Source: Papilionanthe hookeriana x Papilionanthe teres
Taxonomy: Eukaryota > Streptophyta > Magnoliopsida > Asparagales > Orchidaceae
Reading direction: 5' to 3'
Assembly (NCBI GenBank): GCA_022702705.1
Contig: CM040426.1
Span: 75,475,306 to 75,539,305 of the forward strand
Length of the DNA: 64,000 nt
A program made the position numbers and the translations under genes. The notes below the pieces were generated by a model. It had not been told where the DNA came from. It did not search any database and was given only the letters and a program-made list of their open reading frames with translations. Shown here piece after piece: positions 46,590-59,170 of this stretch (within the stretch, counting starts at the first letter, position 1; each line of letters opens with the position of its first letter).

Positions 46590-46730
46590 TAGGGTGTAAA
46601 CGAATCAAAGACGAACGAACAGAGCTTGTGTTCGTGTTTAGTTCTTTTGAAATTTAGTTTCTTTGAAAATAACTCGTGTTTGAAATTGTTCGTGAAGTCA
46701 CTGTTCGTGTTCGTTTCTTAACATTGCATA
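46590..46730. mobile_element. hAT-like MITE fragment
   Basis: Starts TAGGGTGTAAACGAATC and continues with GTTCGTGTT and TTCGTGAA words like the left end of the 35898 element. The other end is absent. Confidence 0.5.
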
Positions 46731-47900
46731 GATCCGTGAGAGACTTTATGTGAGAGATTTTTATCTTTCTTTTAAGGGGAAAAAACTAAGTATTGTGTTC
46801 TTCATTATCTTATGATTTTGTAAACACTTATTTTGTGGATTTGATTTGAAATTAAGTTTTCTGTTGTGCTTTCTTCGTGCTTTGTGATGTCTTTCTCTTA
46901 CTCTTGCTTCTTGTTTGGAAATAGTGGCATAAGAAAATTATGTCATTGTTTTCACTCTACTTTCTTTTGCAATGAGTGGGATTCATGTTTAGGATATTGA
47001 GATGATTGCTAAAAGAAGTTTTAATTATAAATGTGATGGTTTTGTACTTGCACTTCATTTACATTACAAAAAGAGCTCGTTGTAGTGTTAAAATTTGTTG
47101 TAATTGCATTGACCCGAAAGGGCAGTGTAATTCTCAACAAAGTGGAACTACATTCAATGTCCGTTAATGAATTGCATAGTTCATGGGGATTAAGTGAAAA
47201 TAAATAGGGAAATATGGTTTCATGGGCGTTGAATTGGAGGTTTCAGGGTGACAGGCTGAGATCCCCAATTTGGTCCTAAAGTTTGGTAACTAAAGCTAGG
47301 GTTAGCCATCAGTTGAAGGGCAGTTGGAGCTTTGAAGTGAGAGCCAGTATTCTCCCATCATAACCTTGGATTTAGGGACTAAGCCTAGGATTTGCCAATG
47401 TTTTTTATAGCACTCTGAAGAGGGGGTACTCGAAAGAGGGTAAAGAATAAGATAGCTCCTATTTGGCACGTACAACATTTAATGTATCTCATTCTTATAC
47501 ATTATTCAACTCGTTACATGAGAATAATAGTTTTTATTATCTCAAAATTCTCCAAACCAATTTTCCTAAAAAGGGTTATCTTTAGTATTAATATTTGCAT
47601 TAGGGAGTAGTTATTATTCTTATATATAATCATGTGCATTTAGAAGTAGTTGTTAGAAAAATCACTTATATCAACCTTCCAAACTAAGACTGCTAGTAGT
47701 AGACTAGAATTTGACTAAGAATCTCTTACCTCGCTTCCCTGTGGGATCGATAAATGAGACTCCATTAGAGCCCTGTATTACTTGATACGATACTTATACT
47801 TGTGTTGGATCATTGTGACTTTATAAAAATTATTATATATATATTATTCATAAATCCTTGCATATAAAAAAAAGTCGCATCAGATAGTCAAGGGAAAGTC
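46731..47900. other. Noncoding sequence, partly retroelement-like
   Basis: No gene is seen. The stretch CCCTGTGGGATCGATAAATG followed by TTGATACGATACTTATACTTG (about 47738-47800) resembles the untranslated region near the primer site of large plant Ty3/gypsy elements. The class is uncertain. Confidence 0.35.
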
Positions 47901-47929
47901 TTATGACTAGATCATAAGTACTAAAAGGA

Positions 47930-50900
47930 AGATTAGATCTCACCCAAAATAAGGTCAACATGCATTCTTAAGGTCCATTTGCTGTAATAAACCAGTCTCT
48001 AAATGCAATAATAAATAACACTAGCCGAACAATTGTCATCTTAGCCACAAGTGTAAATGTTTCTTCATAATCAATTTTGTATTGTTATCGATTGCCAAGA
48101 GCTACCAATCTTGCATTATAGATGTCAAGAGAGCCATCAGTTTAAAGTTTAAAAGACTAAACACATTTGCAACCAATGGGTTTAACACTTTTAGGACATG
48201 AAACAATATCCTAAGTGTGATTATCTTGAAGTGCCTAAAGTTTCTCTTACATGGCTTTGATCCAACAAGTTTGTTTAGCAGTCTGAAAGTAAGATGTAAG
48301 AATAGTAGTATTAGTTAAAATTGCAGAATACCCATATCTATCTAGGGGACAGATTCGTCGAGTTGATCGTCGAAGATTTATTGGAGCAATTTCTGGATCA
48401 GGGTCGAGGAGGGTTGAAGTTGAAGGGGGGCAGGCGTCATATATAGATAATGTCCGGCTTGAACCGTTTAGCAGAAGAAGGATTATCAAATTGTGGAAGT
48501 GTAACTGTATCTGGTGTAAACACATGATGCTCAAAGTAATATTCATGTTCAAAGAAAATCACATTCTGAGAAATATGCCACCGACTATTAACCGAATCAT
48601 AACACACGAAAATTTTATGATTAGGACTGTACCCTGTAAAGGCACATCGTACTGACTGAGCTGCCAACTTATGACATTCATGAGCAGGTAGATGAATAAA
48701 GAAAACACATCCGAAAGTATGTAGCATATGATAATTAAGACATTTACCAAAAATTCGGTTGTTGGGAGAATTATAGTTTAATTGTTGAGATGGTAAACGG
48801 TTAATGATATAAACTGCAGTAGATAATGCTTCAGTCCAAAATTTAGTTGGAACATAAGATTCTATCAATAATGTGCACACTGTATCCAATAGATGTCGAT
48901 TTGTTCGTTCAATAACTCCATTTTTCTACGGTGTATAGGGACATGGATGTTGTGAAATAATTCCTTTGTTATGAAGAAATTCTCAAAACTCATGAGACAT
49001 GTATTCACCACCATTGACAGACCGTAACATTTTAATGCAAGTGGTGAACTGAGTTTCAATATATGTTACAAATGTTTTAAATACAATAAATACTAATGCT
49101 CTGGAGCGCAACAAATAGATCTACGTAAATCGACTGTAATCATCAATAAATGTCACAAAATATCTATATTTAGCATGTGAAATAACTGATGTAATTCTCC
49201 AAACATTACTATGAATAGTGTCAAAACCTGTATTGGCATGACTGCCTAAAATAGGAAAGGGCAATATCTTGCTTTTTCCAAGTTTACAAATAGAACAGTC
49301 AACTACTAAACTCTTATCCGTAGAATGAAAAATACTACTTTTAAGCAAATGTTTCAACACTATATCATTTGGATGGCCTAGTCTTTTTAAGCCAGATGCT
49401 CGTCTTGTTCTCAACAACTGAACAAGCAAATGACATATTTCGAAGATCACTAAATTGTAGTGGAAACAACCTGCCAACTTTAGGCTATTTGGCTATCACC
49501 TTTCCCGACACGTGATCCTGTACAATACAACCATCACGATAAAAATGCACGTCACAATTATTATCCATAATTTGACCAACAGAGAGTAAATTAGTAGATA
49601 ATTTATGAGAAACTAAGACATGTCTGAAGGTGGAGTTAATATTGCCAACTGTCGTAATTGGAATATTATTTTCATCAGTAACCTGAATATGTTGAGTGTC
49701 AGTGTTGGCTTGTTGGTTATGCAAGAAATCAACTGTGCCAGTCATATTATTTGTGGCGCTTGAATCAACAAACCAAGAAGAAGGAATAGAAGTAATAGTT
49801 TTATATTTGCCTTGAAGACCGAGAGCAAAAAGTGCAGAGAGAATCATCTATTGCACCATATCTGGTGTGAGTCGATTGATTATTGCCAACAACTGTGTAT
49901 GTCGAGCCAGGATTGTGAGTGTCGGATATTGTGGCATGGAATGCTTGTGGTTTGCTGTTCTGGGGTCGTGTAGGGTACTCCGTAAAAATAAGACCCTTTT
50001 GCTTGCAATAAGTACACATCTTATTTTCACAATTTCGTGCAATATGATTAAATTCTTGCAGCTGTAAAACTGTACCAGTCACTTCCCTTTGGTCTTAGCA
50101 GCATATGCCATATTAATTATTTCTTTTGATCATCCTGTTGTACTAATAGCAGTTTGTGTCGCCAATCTTTGTTCTTAGCGCAGTAATACACCAAAACAAA
50201 CATCCAAACAAGGAATCAGATCTCTGTTCAACAACCCAACACAAACAGTTTAGAATTCAGGTATAGGTTTCATTAAAAACTGATCTCAATGATTTTCTTC
50301 ATGAATAGCCTGAAGACTAGCTAAGTTCTCCTTTGACACCTTAGCATAGATAATACCAGTATATTCGCTCCATAAATTTAGAGAGCCATAATATTATTGT
50401 TCAATTAAAAGATTACCCTGACTATAATTATTCGTGTCAAGTTCCAATTGAAAGTGTTTAACACAATTATCTTGATTGTAAATGCACTCAAATATTCCCA
50501 CATTTCTTTAGTTGTGTCAAAGGATCATAATTTTTCACCATATGAGCCTCAATAGATCCCAAAATCCAGAAATCAACTCGAGCATTCTTTGTTTCCCATT
50601 GACCAAGATCTTTCGCCTCATTAGGTGCTGGAGAAGACTCATCAATATGGCTTCAAAGCTTCTTCCCTTTTAAAAACATTCTGAGCTCAAATTCCCACGC
50701 GACATAATTTTTTCTCGTAAATTTGATAGCTAAGATTTCATAAGTCATTCTAAATAGAATTATCGTTCACAAATTGATTACGAAAATCGTTGATCGAAAT
50801 CAACCAAAAGAATCAAAGAGAGTCAAGATATCAAAAAAAAAAAAAAATCCAAATCGTTGATCTAAATCAACTAAAGCCGAAGATGCAGTTAGTGTTGTCG

Positions 50901-51190
50901 AAGCATAAACGAACGAAGCAAATGAAGCGGACGAAGTGATCGAGGTGGATGCAATTCTGAAACTCCAAATATTCAGATCCTAAATATTCAACTTGGCTTT
51001 GATACCATGTTAATATTTTGAGCAAATAAGCTGAATGCCTTTTCCTTTGCTTTTATTCCACTAAATAATAGTCTGTACAATTTATTTTAGGTACATAATA
51101 AAGTGCTCAATCTACTTTATGTAGCTTAATAATACATATTTCTAATTTAATTATTCAGCTAAAAGGAAAAAAATCTGTGCAAATATAACA
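47930..51190 (-). mobile_element. Ty1/copia retrotransposon, 3'-truncated and decayed
   Basis: The 5' LTR is 51190-51008 (TGTTATATTTGC to AATATTAACA), followed by the primer site TGGTATCAAAGCC. In order come a gag remnant (SSPAPNEAKDLGQWETKN region at about 50650; zinc-knuckle relic CTYCKQKG near 50010), protease (WFVDSSATNNMTG, about 49770), the GAG-pre-integrase segment (LKRLGHPNDIVLKHLL), integrase (FVTFIDDYSRFT at 49121; FGCVFFIHLPAHECHKL near 48700) and the start of reverse transcriptase to about 47930. The rest of reverse transcriptase, RNase H and the 3' LTR are missing. Stops and frameshifts are present, so it is inactive. Confidence 0.85.
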
Positions 51191-51753
51191 TTTCCTTCTT
51201 TGCAACGTTGCAGAGAAGAAAACTCTTTATTCTACCTGATTTTATTTACTCCTGATTGATAAGACTGAATAGCTGGCCAGAATGATTAGCCAAAATAGTT
51301 TGTCACCTTAACAAAGCAAGCTTTTCTATTGAAGTGGTTGACCAGACTTACTTGTTGATACAGTTGATATACTAAATCAGCTCGTCGAAATGAATAACAC
51401 TTTGGGATTGTCAGCTCACTACTTCTCTTGAACCCAACTCGGGACGAATTGACTATAGTTTATTATATTTGGATTGAAAGAAATAATATAATATTTTTAG
51501 AAGCTCCTTCATGTCTCTTGATCAACTATTTCTCCTTGTTTTATTGTTATTTTTGGATTTGTTCTTAGTGATAATTTTCCTCACAAACATTTAGATAATT
51601 TGGTCAAGGGCCTCTTCTTCCTTTTTATTTCAACATGTGTAGTTTTAGAATAACTTACAAAAAATTTTCTATTCATGTATAGGCGGACAAACTTTAGAAC
51701 ATTGGACTTTATTAATACAAATTTATATTAAAATAAATTTAACAATCAGGGTA
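51191..51753. other. Flank between copia 5' LTR and the acyltransferase duplication
   Basis: No gene is seen. From about 51690 the sequence begins to match 59470 onward, marking the left side of the segmental duplication. Confidence 0.5.
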
Positions 51754-52147
51754 GGAAAATTATTGTATACGGACATCGTACGCATTGCTGTGTACGTAAT
51801 CTCAATTAACATCCCAATAAGCAAAAATAACCCTATGAATAACAACAAAATGGAACAGTGGACGTTATTGGAATGCAATTAGAAAGTTATTTATGTGTTA
51901 TTTGAGTTAATGTCTCAATAACATCACAAAACCCCGAATAACAGATAAAAAAAATAAAACTGAAATTGCGGAGGTTATTGGAGCGTTATTAGGGGTTATT
52001 AGAAGATTTTTAGAATTAATGCTGCAATAACATTTCAATAACCTCCCAATAATCCTAAAAATAAATAACTGAGGAGGTTATTCGCCCGTTATTAAAGGTG
52101 AGTACATACACAGCACTGCGTATATTATCCGTATACAATAATTTTCC
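51754..52147. mobile_element. Mutator-like MITE with phased GTTATT/AATAAC interior, upstream of BAHD copy 1
   Basis: Terminal inverted repeats of about 45 bp: the left starts GGAAAATTATTGTATACGGA and the reversed right end starts with the same twenty bases. The flanks ATCAGGGTA (51745-51753) and ATCAGGTTG (52148-52156) agree at seven of nine positions, suggesting a 9-bp duplication. In the left half the word GTTATT recurs at 10-11 bp spacing; in the right half its complement AATAAC does. It ends 174 bp before the BAHD start codon and has no coding content. Confidence 0.75.
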
Positions 52148-52321
52148 ATCAGGTTGGGGGCGAAATCAGCTTTCCTATTAATTTTTTTTTATTATTATTT
52201 ATTTTCCTTTTTCCGTTCGGAGTGATGACCCAAGTCATAAATGAAAATACAGTTTTTATTTTTTAACATTACCTTCTCTCGTCCTTTAAGATGTTGTAGC
52301 AGCAACAAAGAGAAGGCAGCC

Positions 52322-55300
52322 ATGTCGGAATCTGAAGCTGAGAAAGTCCGCATTCTCTCCCGTCACACAATCCGCCCATCCCCACCACCCTCCGCCGCCT
52401 CCGCGAAATCCCGCATCCGCCAAATCTATCTGAACCAATGGGATCTTAACCTTCTCTCCATTCACTACATTCAAAAGGGCCTCCTTTTCCCTCCACCAAT
52501 CCCCGACCACAACCTCCTCATCCCCCTCCTCCTCTCCTCCTTCTCCCAAACCCTCGATCTATTCTACCCCTTAGCCGGCCGCCTCTCCACCACCCACCAC
52601 CCCACCTACTCCATCTTCATCCACGCCAACGACGCCGGCGCCGAGTTCATCCACTCCTCCGCCCCTCACCTCACCTCCTCCGACTTCACCTCCTCCCTCT
52701 TCATCCCCCCAGGCGTCAGATCCCTCTTCCCACTCGACAACCTCGTGAACCACGACGGGCATACCTTTCCCCTGCTGGCGGCGCAAGCCAATATCCTCGC
52801 CGACGGGTCTCTCTTTCTTGCCTGCTCGCTGAATCACTCGGTGGCCGATGGGGCGTCGTTTTGGCATTTCATTAATACATGGTCGGCGCTGACGCGGTCT
52901 GCCGGTGCGAATATTGGTGATGCTGGCCTGCCGGTGATTCAGCACTGGTTTCATCCCTCAACTCCTCCTCCGCTCGAGCTTCCGTTCCGAGATGAATCTG
53001 AGTTCATTGTTCGGGATCCACTTCCGGCGACGAGGGAGTGTTTCTTCCATTTCTCCGGCGGGGCCGTCGCGCGGCTCAAGGATAAAGCTAACCAGGAGAT
53101 GGGCGTTACCATGATCTCCTCTCTGCAGGTACTCCCTTTTTCATTAGTTCCTTCAATATGTTCGTTTTATGCTTTACAAATATAATGACTACTTAGGAGA
53201 TAAATAAAAATAATAAAACTTGATATCAAATAAAAAATATATTTTTTAAATAATTTTGATAATTTAAAAAATATTGAATTTTAATATATTTTGAGTATAT
53301 TTTCATTTACTAGTTTTTAAAATAGTTAATTCACGAGCTATCAAGATGAATCATTGTTGTTTTGTGTTTGTCTTGTTAGCTTATCGAACTCAGTTCACAA
53401 GCCACTTAGCGAGTTAAGCCCAAGCATGGTGAGAAGTTAGCTTGACTAAGGGTCTGTTTGGGGCAGCTGCAGTTTATTAATAATCTGCTGATAAGTTTGG
53501 TGTGAAGGCTATTACAAAATTTTATTTTTTTGGAAAAGCTAGACAACAACCAGAAAGCTGTCATTGCACCTAGATAGGTGCGGTGTGAAAAAGCTGTTTT
53601 CTGCGTTTTGAAAACACATAAGCTACCAAAACGCAGTTTAACCAAACAGGACACGTGCGTTTTCAAAACGCTGCTGCACCAAATAAGCTGTTCCAAACGG
53701 ACCCTAACTTACATTTCAGGTTGTTAATGAACCAATGCACTTGATGAACAACTTGAAGTCGCTATATCATGTTTATTTAAACGAGTAAATAGACAGATTC
53801 ATAAATTTTTAAAAAACTTTAAGTCTAGATGAACCAAATCTATATATAGTCCAACAGGAACGAACTCATTTTTTTTTATACAACTTATTAAATATTTTAT
53901 ATTTATATGATATATTATTTAAATAAAATTTAATTATTTAAAATATATTGATAATATATTTAATGTGAATATGAACATAAATTTAATGTTTTTTTTATTT
54001 TAACTAATTAATTTATTAGTATTTATTTATGCTACTTGATTATAAAAATAGTTTATTTATAATTTGTATATTATTTTATTTACTTTAAATAAAATAATTA
54101 GATGCCAATTTAAAATCTAGTCAATTACTTATTTATATAGATTTGTAAAATTTTTTATTAAAAATTTTATAAAAAAAATGAAATACTTATTTTAGATTAT
54201 AAATTGTTTACAAATTTTATACAAATAATCATATAAAAATTAAAATTTTTAATTTTCAATGAAAAATTAGGACCTCATCTGAATTTTTAATTTTTAATTA
54301 AGATAAACAAACTAAGTATAAATCAAGCATGAACATTAACATTTTTATGCGAATCAAGTATAGATATACATGTGAAAGTTTTTATCAAGTTCGAACTAAA
54401 CATGAACAATTTATGATTGGTCATGCCAAATTCGACTCATGATATATTTGGCACAACTCAGCTTGATTACAACTCTACTTACTATGCTAATTTGACTTTC
54501 TTCTCCATGCACGATTGAGCAATATTTTTTTTGTACTTCAAAATTTTTTATTTTTTTAATCGTATTTATAGGCTAAGAAACCCTAAATTACTGGAGTATA
54601 GAATCCAATTATTTTTTTTACAACCAGTAAAAAAATAAAATAAAATAAATAAATAAATATATATATATTGTAAAGAGAAAAAAAACATATTATTTTTAAC
54701 TAATCTATTTGGGTCGGCGATGCAGTGGTAGTGCTGCATCACCACACTTCAATTTTATTTATTCGGGTAAACTACGTTTTGACAATTTTTTTCAAAAATC
54801 CGCTGTTGAACATTGAGTTTTTCTACCGATCTTGACTAGGTGCGGTGATAATTTTCTAACTACAGTATAATTTTTCCTTAAAAAAAATCTTATTATAATT
54901 ATTAGAAATTTTTAATCAGGAGCTTATTTTTAACCAGCTTCAGATTTACCTTTTTAATAAATTAGAGCTGTTGCACATAAGTGAGTGGCGCACTTAGCCG
55001 GTTTGGTAGTGAATGTTGATATTCATAATTGTGTCCGTTGGAAGTACAGACCTGTCCCACATGCATGGTAGATAAGACATGTTGTTACTATTATTATATA
55101 ATGCAATTTACATACATGCCACACCCTTCTTTTGTATTTACATATCCAACACCCTTTGTCCATTAATTTATGCTTAAAAATGCATTTTTATTTTTTGAAA
55201 AATTAATAATTGTGATAATTTTGATATAATATTAAAATTACGAGTAATATGTATTTATAAATTGTTCGTGTTTGATTTGCTTATAAACTGAAAGCAAAAA

Positions 55301-55942
55301 ATTATTCATGAATAGTGAACAACGAGCATTTTTGATAGTCTTAAAGAAAAAAATTCCTAAATTTAAAAAATCCTAAATTTATTCATGCAGGCTTTGCTTG
55401 CCCATATGTGGCGCGCGGCCACCCGTGTAAGAGGACTCAAACCAGACGTAGAGACCACCTACGTGGTGATCGTGGGCCACCGCCACCGTATCAAACCACC
55501 ACTCCCGAAAACCTATATGGGCAACACCGCGATTGGTGTTCCGGTGACGGTTCGGGCCGGCGAACTTGCCGAAAACGGGTTGGGTTGGGCGGCGTTACAA
55601 CTGAACAAGGTAGTGGCTTCGGCCACGGAGGAAAATGCAATAAAATGGTTGGAAAATTGGGCGAAGAAACCGGAGATGATGAAGATAAAGGAGCTGAATG
55701 GAACGTCTCTGGTTACGGGGAGCTCGCCGAGGTTTGATGTGTTTGGGAACGATTTTGGATGGGGGCCGCCGGCGGAGGTGAGGAGCGGCAATGGGAATAA
55801 GTTGGATGGGAAGGTGACGGTTTATGAAGGGAAGGAGGGGGGAGGGAGCATGGCTTTGGAAGTCTGTTTGTCGGCGGCGGCGCTGAATGCATTGGTTGAG
55901 GATGGGGAGTTTATGGAGGCTGTGGGGTTGGGGACTGGTTAA
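52322..55942 (+). CDS. BAHD acyltransferase, copy 1, complete
   Basis: It transfers an acyl group from acyl-CoA to an alcohol or amine acceptor in the cytosol (family knowledge); the substrate cannot be told. Exons are 52322-53128 and 55391-55942, giving 452 residues, the normal family length. The single intron (CAG|GT to GCAG) falls after SSLQ, a common BAHD position. The catalytic HXXXD is HSVAD at residues 172-176 (followed by GASFWHF), and the structural DFGWG is at 390-394. The sequence resembles the plant EPS1-like/At3g50280-like clade, judged from memory. Start: the ATG giving MSESEAEKV, conserved in the duplicate, is preferred to the upstream in-frame ATG at 52241. Exon 1 is very GC- and C-rich; the 2.3-kb intron is AT-rich and contains a Tourist-like MITE and a hAT-like fragment. 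An AATAAA lies at 55991. Confidence 0.93.
53450..53704. mobile_element. Tourist-like (PIF/Harbinger) MITE, 255 bp, in the intron of BAHD copy 1
   Basis: The left end GGGTCTGTTTGGGGCAGC and the reversed right end GGGTCCGTTTGGAACAGC form the inverted repeat. TAA lies on both sides (53447-53449 and 53705-53707). The paralogous intron of copy 2 has the uninterrupted site CTTCACTAACTTATAC near 61325, so the insertion is later than the duplication. Confidence 0.9.
55260..55345. mobile_element. hAT-like MITE end fragment in the intron of BAHD copy 1
   Basis: TTGTTCGTGTTTGATTTGC through GAACAACGAGCATTTTTGAT and AGTCTTA matches the right terminus of the 35898-36419 element. Intron homology with copy 2 stops at its left edge, at about 55258. 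Confidence 0.55.
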
Positions 55943-56109
55943 TTAATGACCAGATTTTTTAGTTTTAGGAAGCAAGGCTTGAAGTGAGCAAATAAATTTT
56001 ATATGAGGAGTTTTTTGGTAGAAATTTGATGTTGACTTTGTTTTTCTTTTAAGGTTTCTCATTTTTCTGTCATTTTTGTATTGCTTATATTGTATTTTTG
56101 GAGCATTTA

Positions 56110-56286
56110 GGGTGCCCATTTAAGCTGTTTATCTAGAAATGTAAACCACAGGATTCGACCCGCGTTTCACGTTTAGTGTAAAAAACTTACTGCATTTTCG
56201 GATAAACTACTCAAACTCACTTTCTAAATAATGAGATAATGTTATCAAAATACCTCAGCAGCGAATAAACTGCCCCAAACACACCT
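56110..56286. mobile_element. Tourist-like MITE, 177 bp, downstream of BAHD copy 1
   Basis: GGGTGCCCATTTAAGCTGTT on the left pairs with AGGTGTGTTTGGGGCAGTTT read in reverse from the right. TTA flanks both sides (56107-56109 and 56287-56289). Same terminal style as 39667 and 53450. Confidence 0.65.
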
Positions 56287-56309
56287 TTAGATACACAGCT
56301 CTGAATTTT

Positions 56310-56515
56310 TATTGATTTACTGATATAACACTAAAACTTTCATATTTACATGTACCATATGAAAATTAGTACTCATTATCACGTTTCAATTGTCAAATCC
56401 ATCTTTTCATCCATAGTTAAAGTGTTATCTATGTAAAAATGAAACTTTATGGGTGAGTTACGTAAATACATAAGAATTGTGTGGTGCATATGTAATTTTA
56501 CCTTTATTTTTTAAA
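56310..56515 (+). repeat. Dispersed repeat family R1, copy 4
   Basis: Closest match to 6150-6390, in the same orientation. It carries GAAAATTAGTACTCATTATC, CATCTTTTCATCCATAG and ACATAAGAATTGTG words. Confidence 0.65.
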
Positions 56516-57300
56516 AATGTGCTACTTTTTTTCATATTAAAATTTACAATATATGAGATCATGGAGGCATTTCTTCAATTGAGTTAAAGACATTTAATAA
56601 AATTAAGTATATTTTATTTAATAAATAATTGAAATAATATAATGCAATTCATAATTTAAAAATTTTTATAATAACTATACAATATTTTAAAATTTTAGGA
56701 AACAATGGTATATTGTTACATTTCTTCAATATTTATTGTGTCTGATGTGGGTCTTCGATATTTATATTATTGCATTATTATTATTTTTTTGGTATGTGCC
56801 ATGCAAGAGAAGTAGAGAAATATGTATGATTTTTTTTTAGATCTGAACACATCCATGAAACACATCAACACCTCATTAGGCATTAGCTGAACATGATTTG
56901 TGAAAGAGCCGGACAAGAGAAGTAGAAAATTATAAATGTCTGTCTCGCCCTAATTATACCTCATAGTCGTAGCTGCCTCTTATTATGTCGTGTCAAAGCT
57001 CCTTCTAACATTCATCGGAATTGAGCATCTAAGGTGCATCTAATATTCGTCGAAGCCAAGCAACAATAGTTCCCTTTTTGATTGTCGAAGCCGAACGTCA
57101 AAATTTCATCCTGCATTCATCAAAGCCAAGAGTTGTATTTCTTTTGTTCATTCAAGTCAAACCTGCAGCCACTAGAGCAGAATCTGTAAGCTTCTTTATC
57201 ACGACCTGAGCATATGTCAAACCTATTTGTTGAAGTCGATCTCAATACCTCTTGTCCTTTGTGACATTCACTACATAAAATACAACAAAAACTGGCTGGA
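56516..57300. other. Intergenic sequence, nothing recognised
   Basis: No coding potential seen. GTCGAAGCC/CATCGAAGCC-like words recur at 57010-57130. The right part may already belong to the LINE fragment that follows. Confidence 0.4.
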
Positions 57301-57305
57301 AAATC

Positions 57306-57960
57306 ATGGAATGTAATTTTAGTGATAGTAGCTCTAGTGACAAAAGGGTAACTTTGGGTGATCAAGTTATTAAATGGTGTGAACGATTTAGATATCTCGG
57401 GTCCATTGTTCAAAGCGATGGTGATATAGATGGGGATGTTAATAGTAGAATTCAAGTTGGTTGGTTGAAGTGGATGAATGTGTACGACCTATTGTGTGAT
57501 AGAAAAGTACCGCTTAGACTGAAAGGAAAATTTTATAAGATGGTGGTGAGACCTGCAACGCTCTATGGTGCTGAATGCTGGCCTTTAAAAGAGAAGCATA
57601 ATGCTAAGTTAAGTGTTGCCGAGATGAGAATGATTAGGTGGATGAGTGGCTTTACACTTAGAGACAAAATGCGAAAAGAATATATCCGTAATAGGGTTGG
57701 TGTTGCACCAGTGACGGATAAAATTAGAGAGAGTCGCTTTAGATGGTTTGGTCACATTAAACGCCGACCACCTGATGACTCGATTAGGAGAGTAGATGTT
57801 TTAGATACAACTTATGTTAAAAAAGACAGAGGAAGACCTAGGAAAACTTGGGCTTATTGCATAAAAAATGATCTTAATTTATTAGAACTGATTGATACTT
57901 ATATTATTGTTGGATTGGGTCGTGTCTCATGATATTTGACAGGAAAATATACATTACTAG
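57306..57960 (+). mobile_element. LINE fragment: reverse-transcriptase C-terminal region
   Basis: A 208-codon open frame carries the C-terminal signature of plant LINE polyproteins. In order these are FRYLGSIVQSDGDIDGDV, RIQVGWLKWMN, LCDRKVPLRLKGKFYKMVV, RPATLYGAECWPLKEKH, VAEMRMIRWMSGFTLRDKM, YIRNRVGVAPVTDKIRE, RFRWFGHIKRRPPD and RGRPRKTWAY. The catalytic palm with its Asp residues lies upstream in full elements and is absent, so this is a 5'-truncated, inactive copy and not a host gene. The frame is nearly undamaged, unlike the relative at 22290, so the insertion is young. Confidence 0.85.
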
Positions 57961-58425
57961 TTGGAAGTTCAAAATTTTCATTTAAACAAACAAAATGAAC
58001 ATTAGATTGAAATAATATAAAGCTATGATAGTTTTAACCACCACAATTTGAAGTAACTTATGTTATTGTATTTCAACTCTTAACCAAATTGGAGTGGTTT
58101 TAATCATTATTCTTTCTATCGGTTAATGCGATTGCATTACAACAACAACAATTATAAACTATTATCAAAAAGTCTGTGGCAAAAAACAACCACAGTGATT
58201 TTGCAACAATTTTGGAACCATTAGAGGTAAATTTAAGACATTTATTACCTATATTTCCGCTGTAGTAGCCATAGGTCCGTTTGGAGCTCTCCTAACGACT
58301 CAATTTTATCCAAGGTCCCTATAACTTCCTTTATATAACCACATTTATGTTAATTCACATTTAATTGTTGACCTTATTTTTGTTCACATAGGACTTATGT
58401 GAATATTTTCCTCTGGTGCGGAGCA
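57961..58425. other. Intergenic sequence, nothing recognised
   Basis: AT-rich, no gene and no clear repeat ends. Confidence 0.5.
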
Positions 58426-59170
58426 GCCAGATTGACCAAAATCTAAAAAAATGCCCATCTTTGGCCTGGCGTGGTCATATAATGCCTGGGCACGACCACG
58501 CGTGAAAGTACCTCGATGTGGTCACGCCGGCCCAGGCGTTACCACACCCGAAAGTTCCTCAAGCATGACCATGCTCAGGCAAGCTGACTTCACATGTTAG
58601 CGATCTGTGGCCTCCATCTACAGGTCAGGCCACGAATCGCCATGTCCTTTCACCAGCGGAGATCCATTGCTCTTCAACCGCCAAACTGATCCTTACCATC
58701 GGCTCGCCACCTTATTAGACATCTCTAGAGGGCTTTGCCACTGCCTTCCGGGACTATAGATAGGCAACTTCTGGAAGAGCATCCATGCAGTGATCTATCC
58801 GAACTCTGGGACTATAAAAACAGAGAACAAAGAAGGGATTCCAACAAGCTTCTTCCTCCTCTTCATTTGGGCAGCCTCCTCTCCTCCCTTCTTTTACTTC
58901 AATTATTTTTTAATTAAAATTTTAAGTTGATTCTAGGTTAAGATAATCAATCTCAAAGGCTTTGAATTAGGCTTGGGTTTGGGTCTGACTCAGGTCGCCC
59001 CGAACCCCAAACTCTACCTAACCCAAACTTACTTGGCTAAAACAAAACTTAAACCTAACCCAACCTAGCTCTCGCCGAAACTTAGCCAATTCTAGACTTA
59101 ACTGAACCTAAGTCTAGCCTAAACTTAGCCAATCCTAGACTTAACACAACCTTTGCTGGGTTTATTTTGA
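58426..59170 (+). repeat. Unclassified repeat related to the start of segment B (10.1-10.7 kb)
   Basis: Both regions have a cluster of TGGTCACGCC/GACCACGC words in alternating orientation (58480-58580 and 10167-10235), then C/T-rich sequence with TTCTTCCTCTTCATTT (58851; 10528). A TATA-like GGGACTATAAAAACAG at 58809 suggests a retroelement promoter. The end contains a 43-bp duplication around CTTAGCCAATTCTAGACTTA (59082) and CTTAGCCAATCCTAGACTTA (59125). Confidence 0.4.

Noticed and set aside
52286..52954. Long antisense frames (Gly/Glu/Val-rich) opposite BAHD exon 1
   Set aside because: Shadows of the GC-rich coding exon; the sense frame has HXXXD and matches the duplicate.
57120..57455. 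Minus-strand frame opposite the LINE fragment
   Set aside because: Shadow of the LINE reverse-transcriptase frame on the plus strand.
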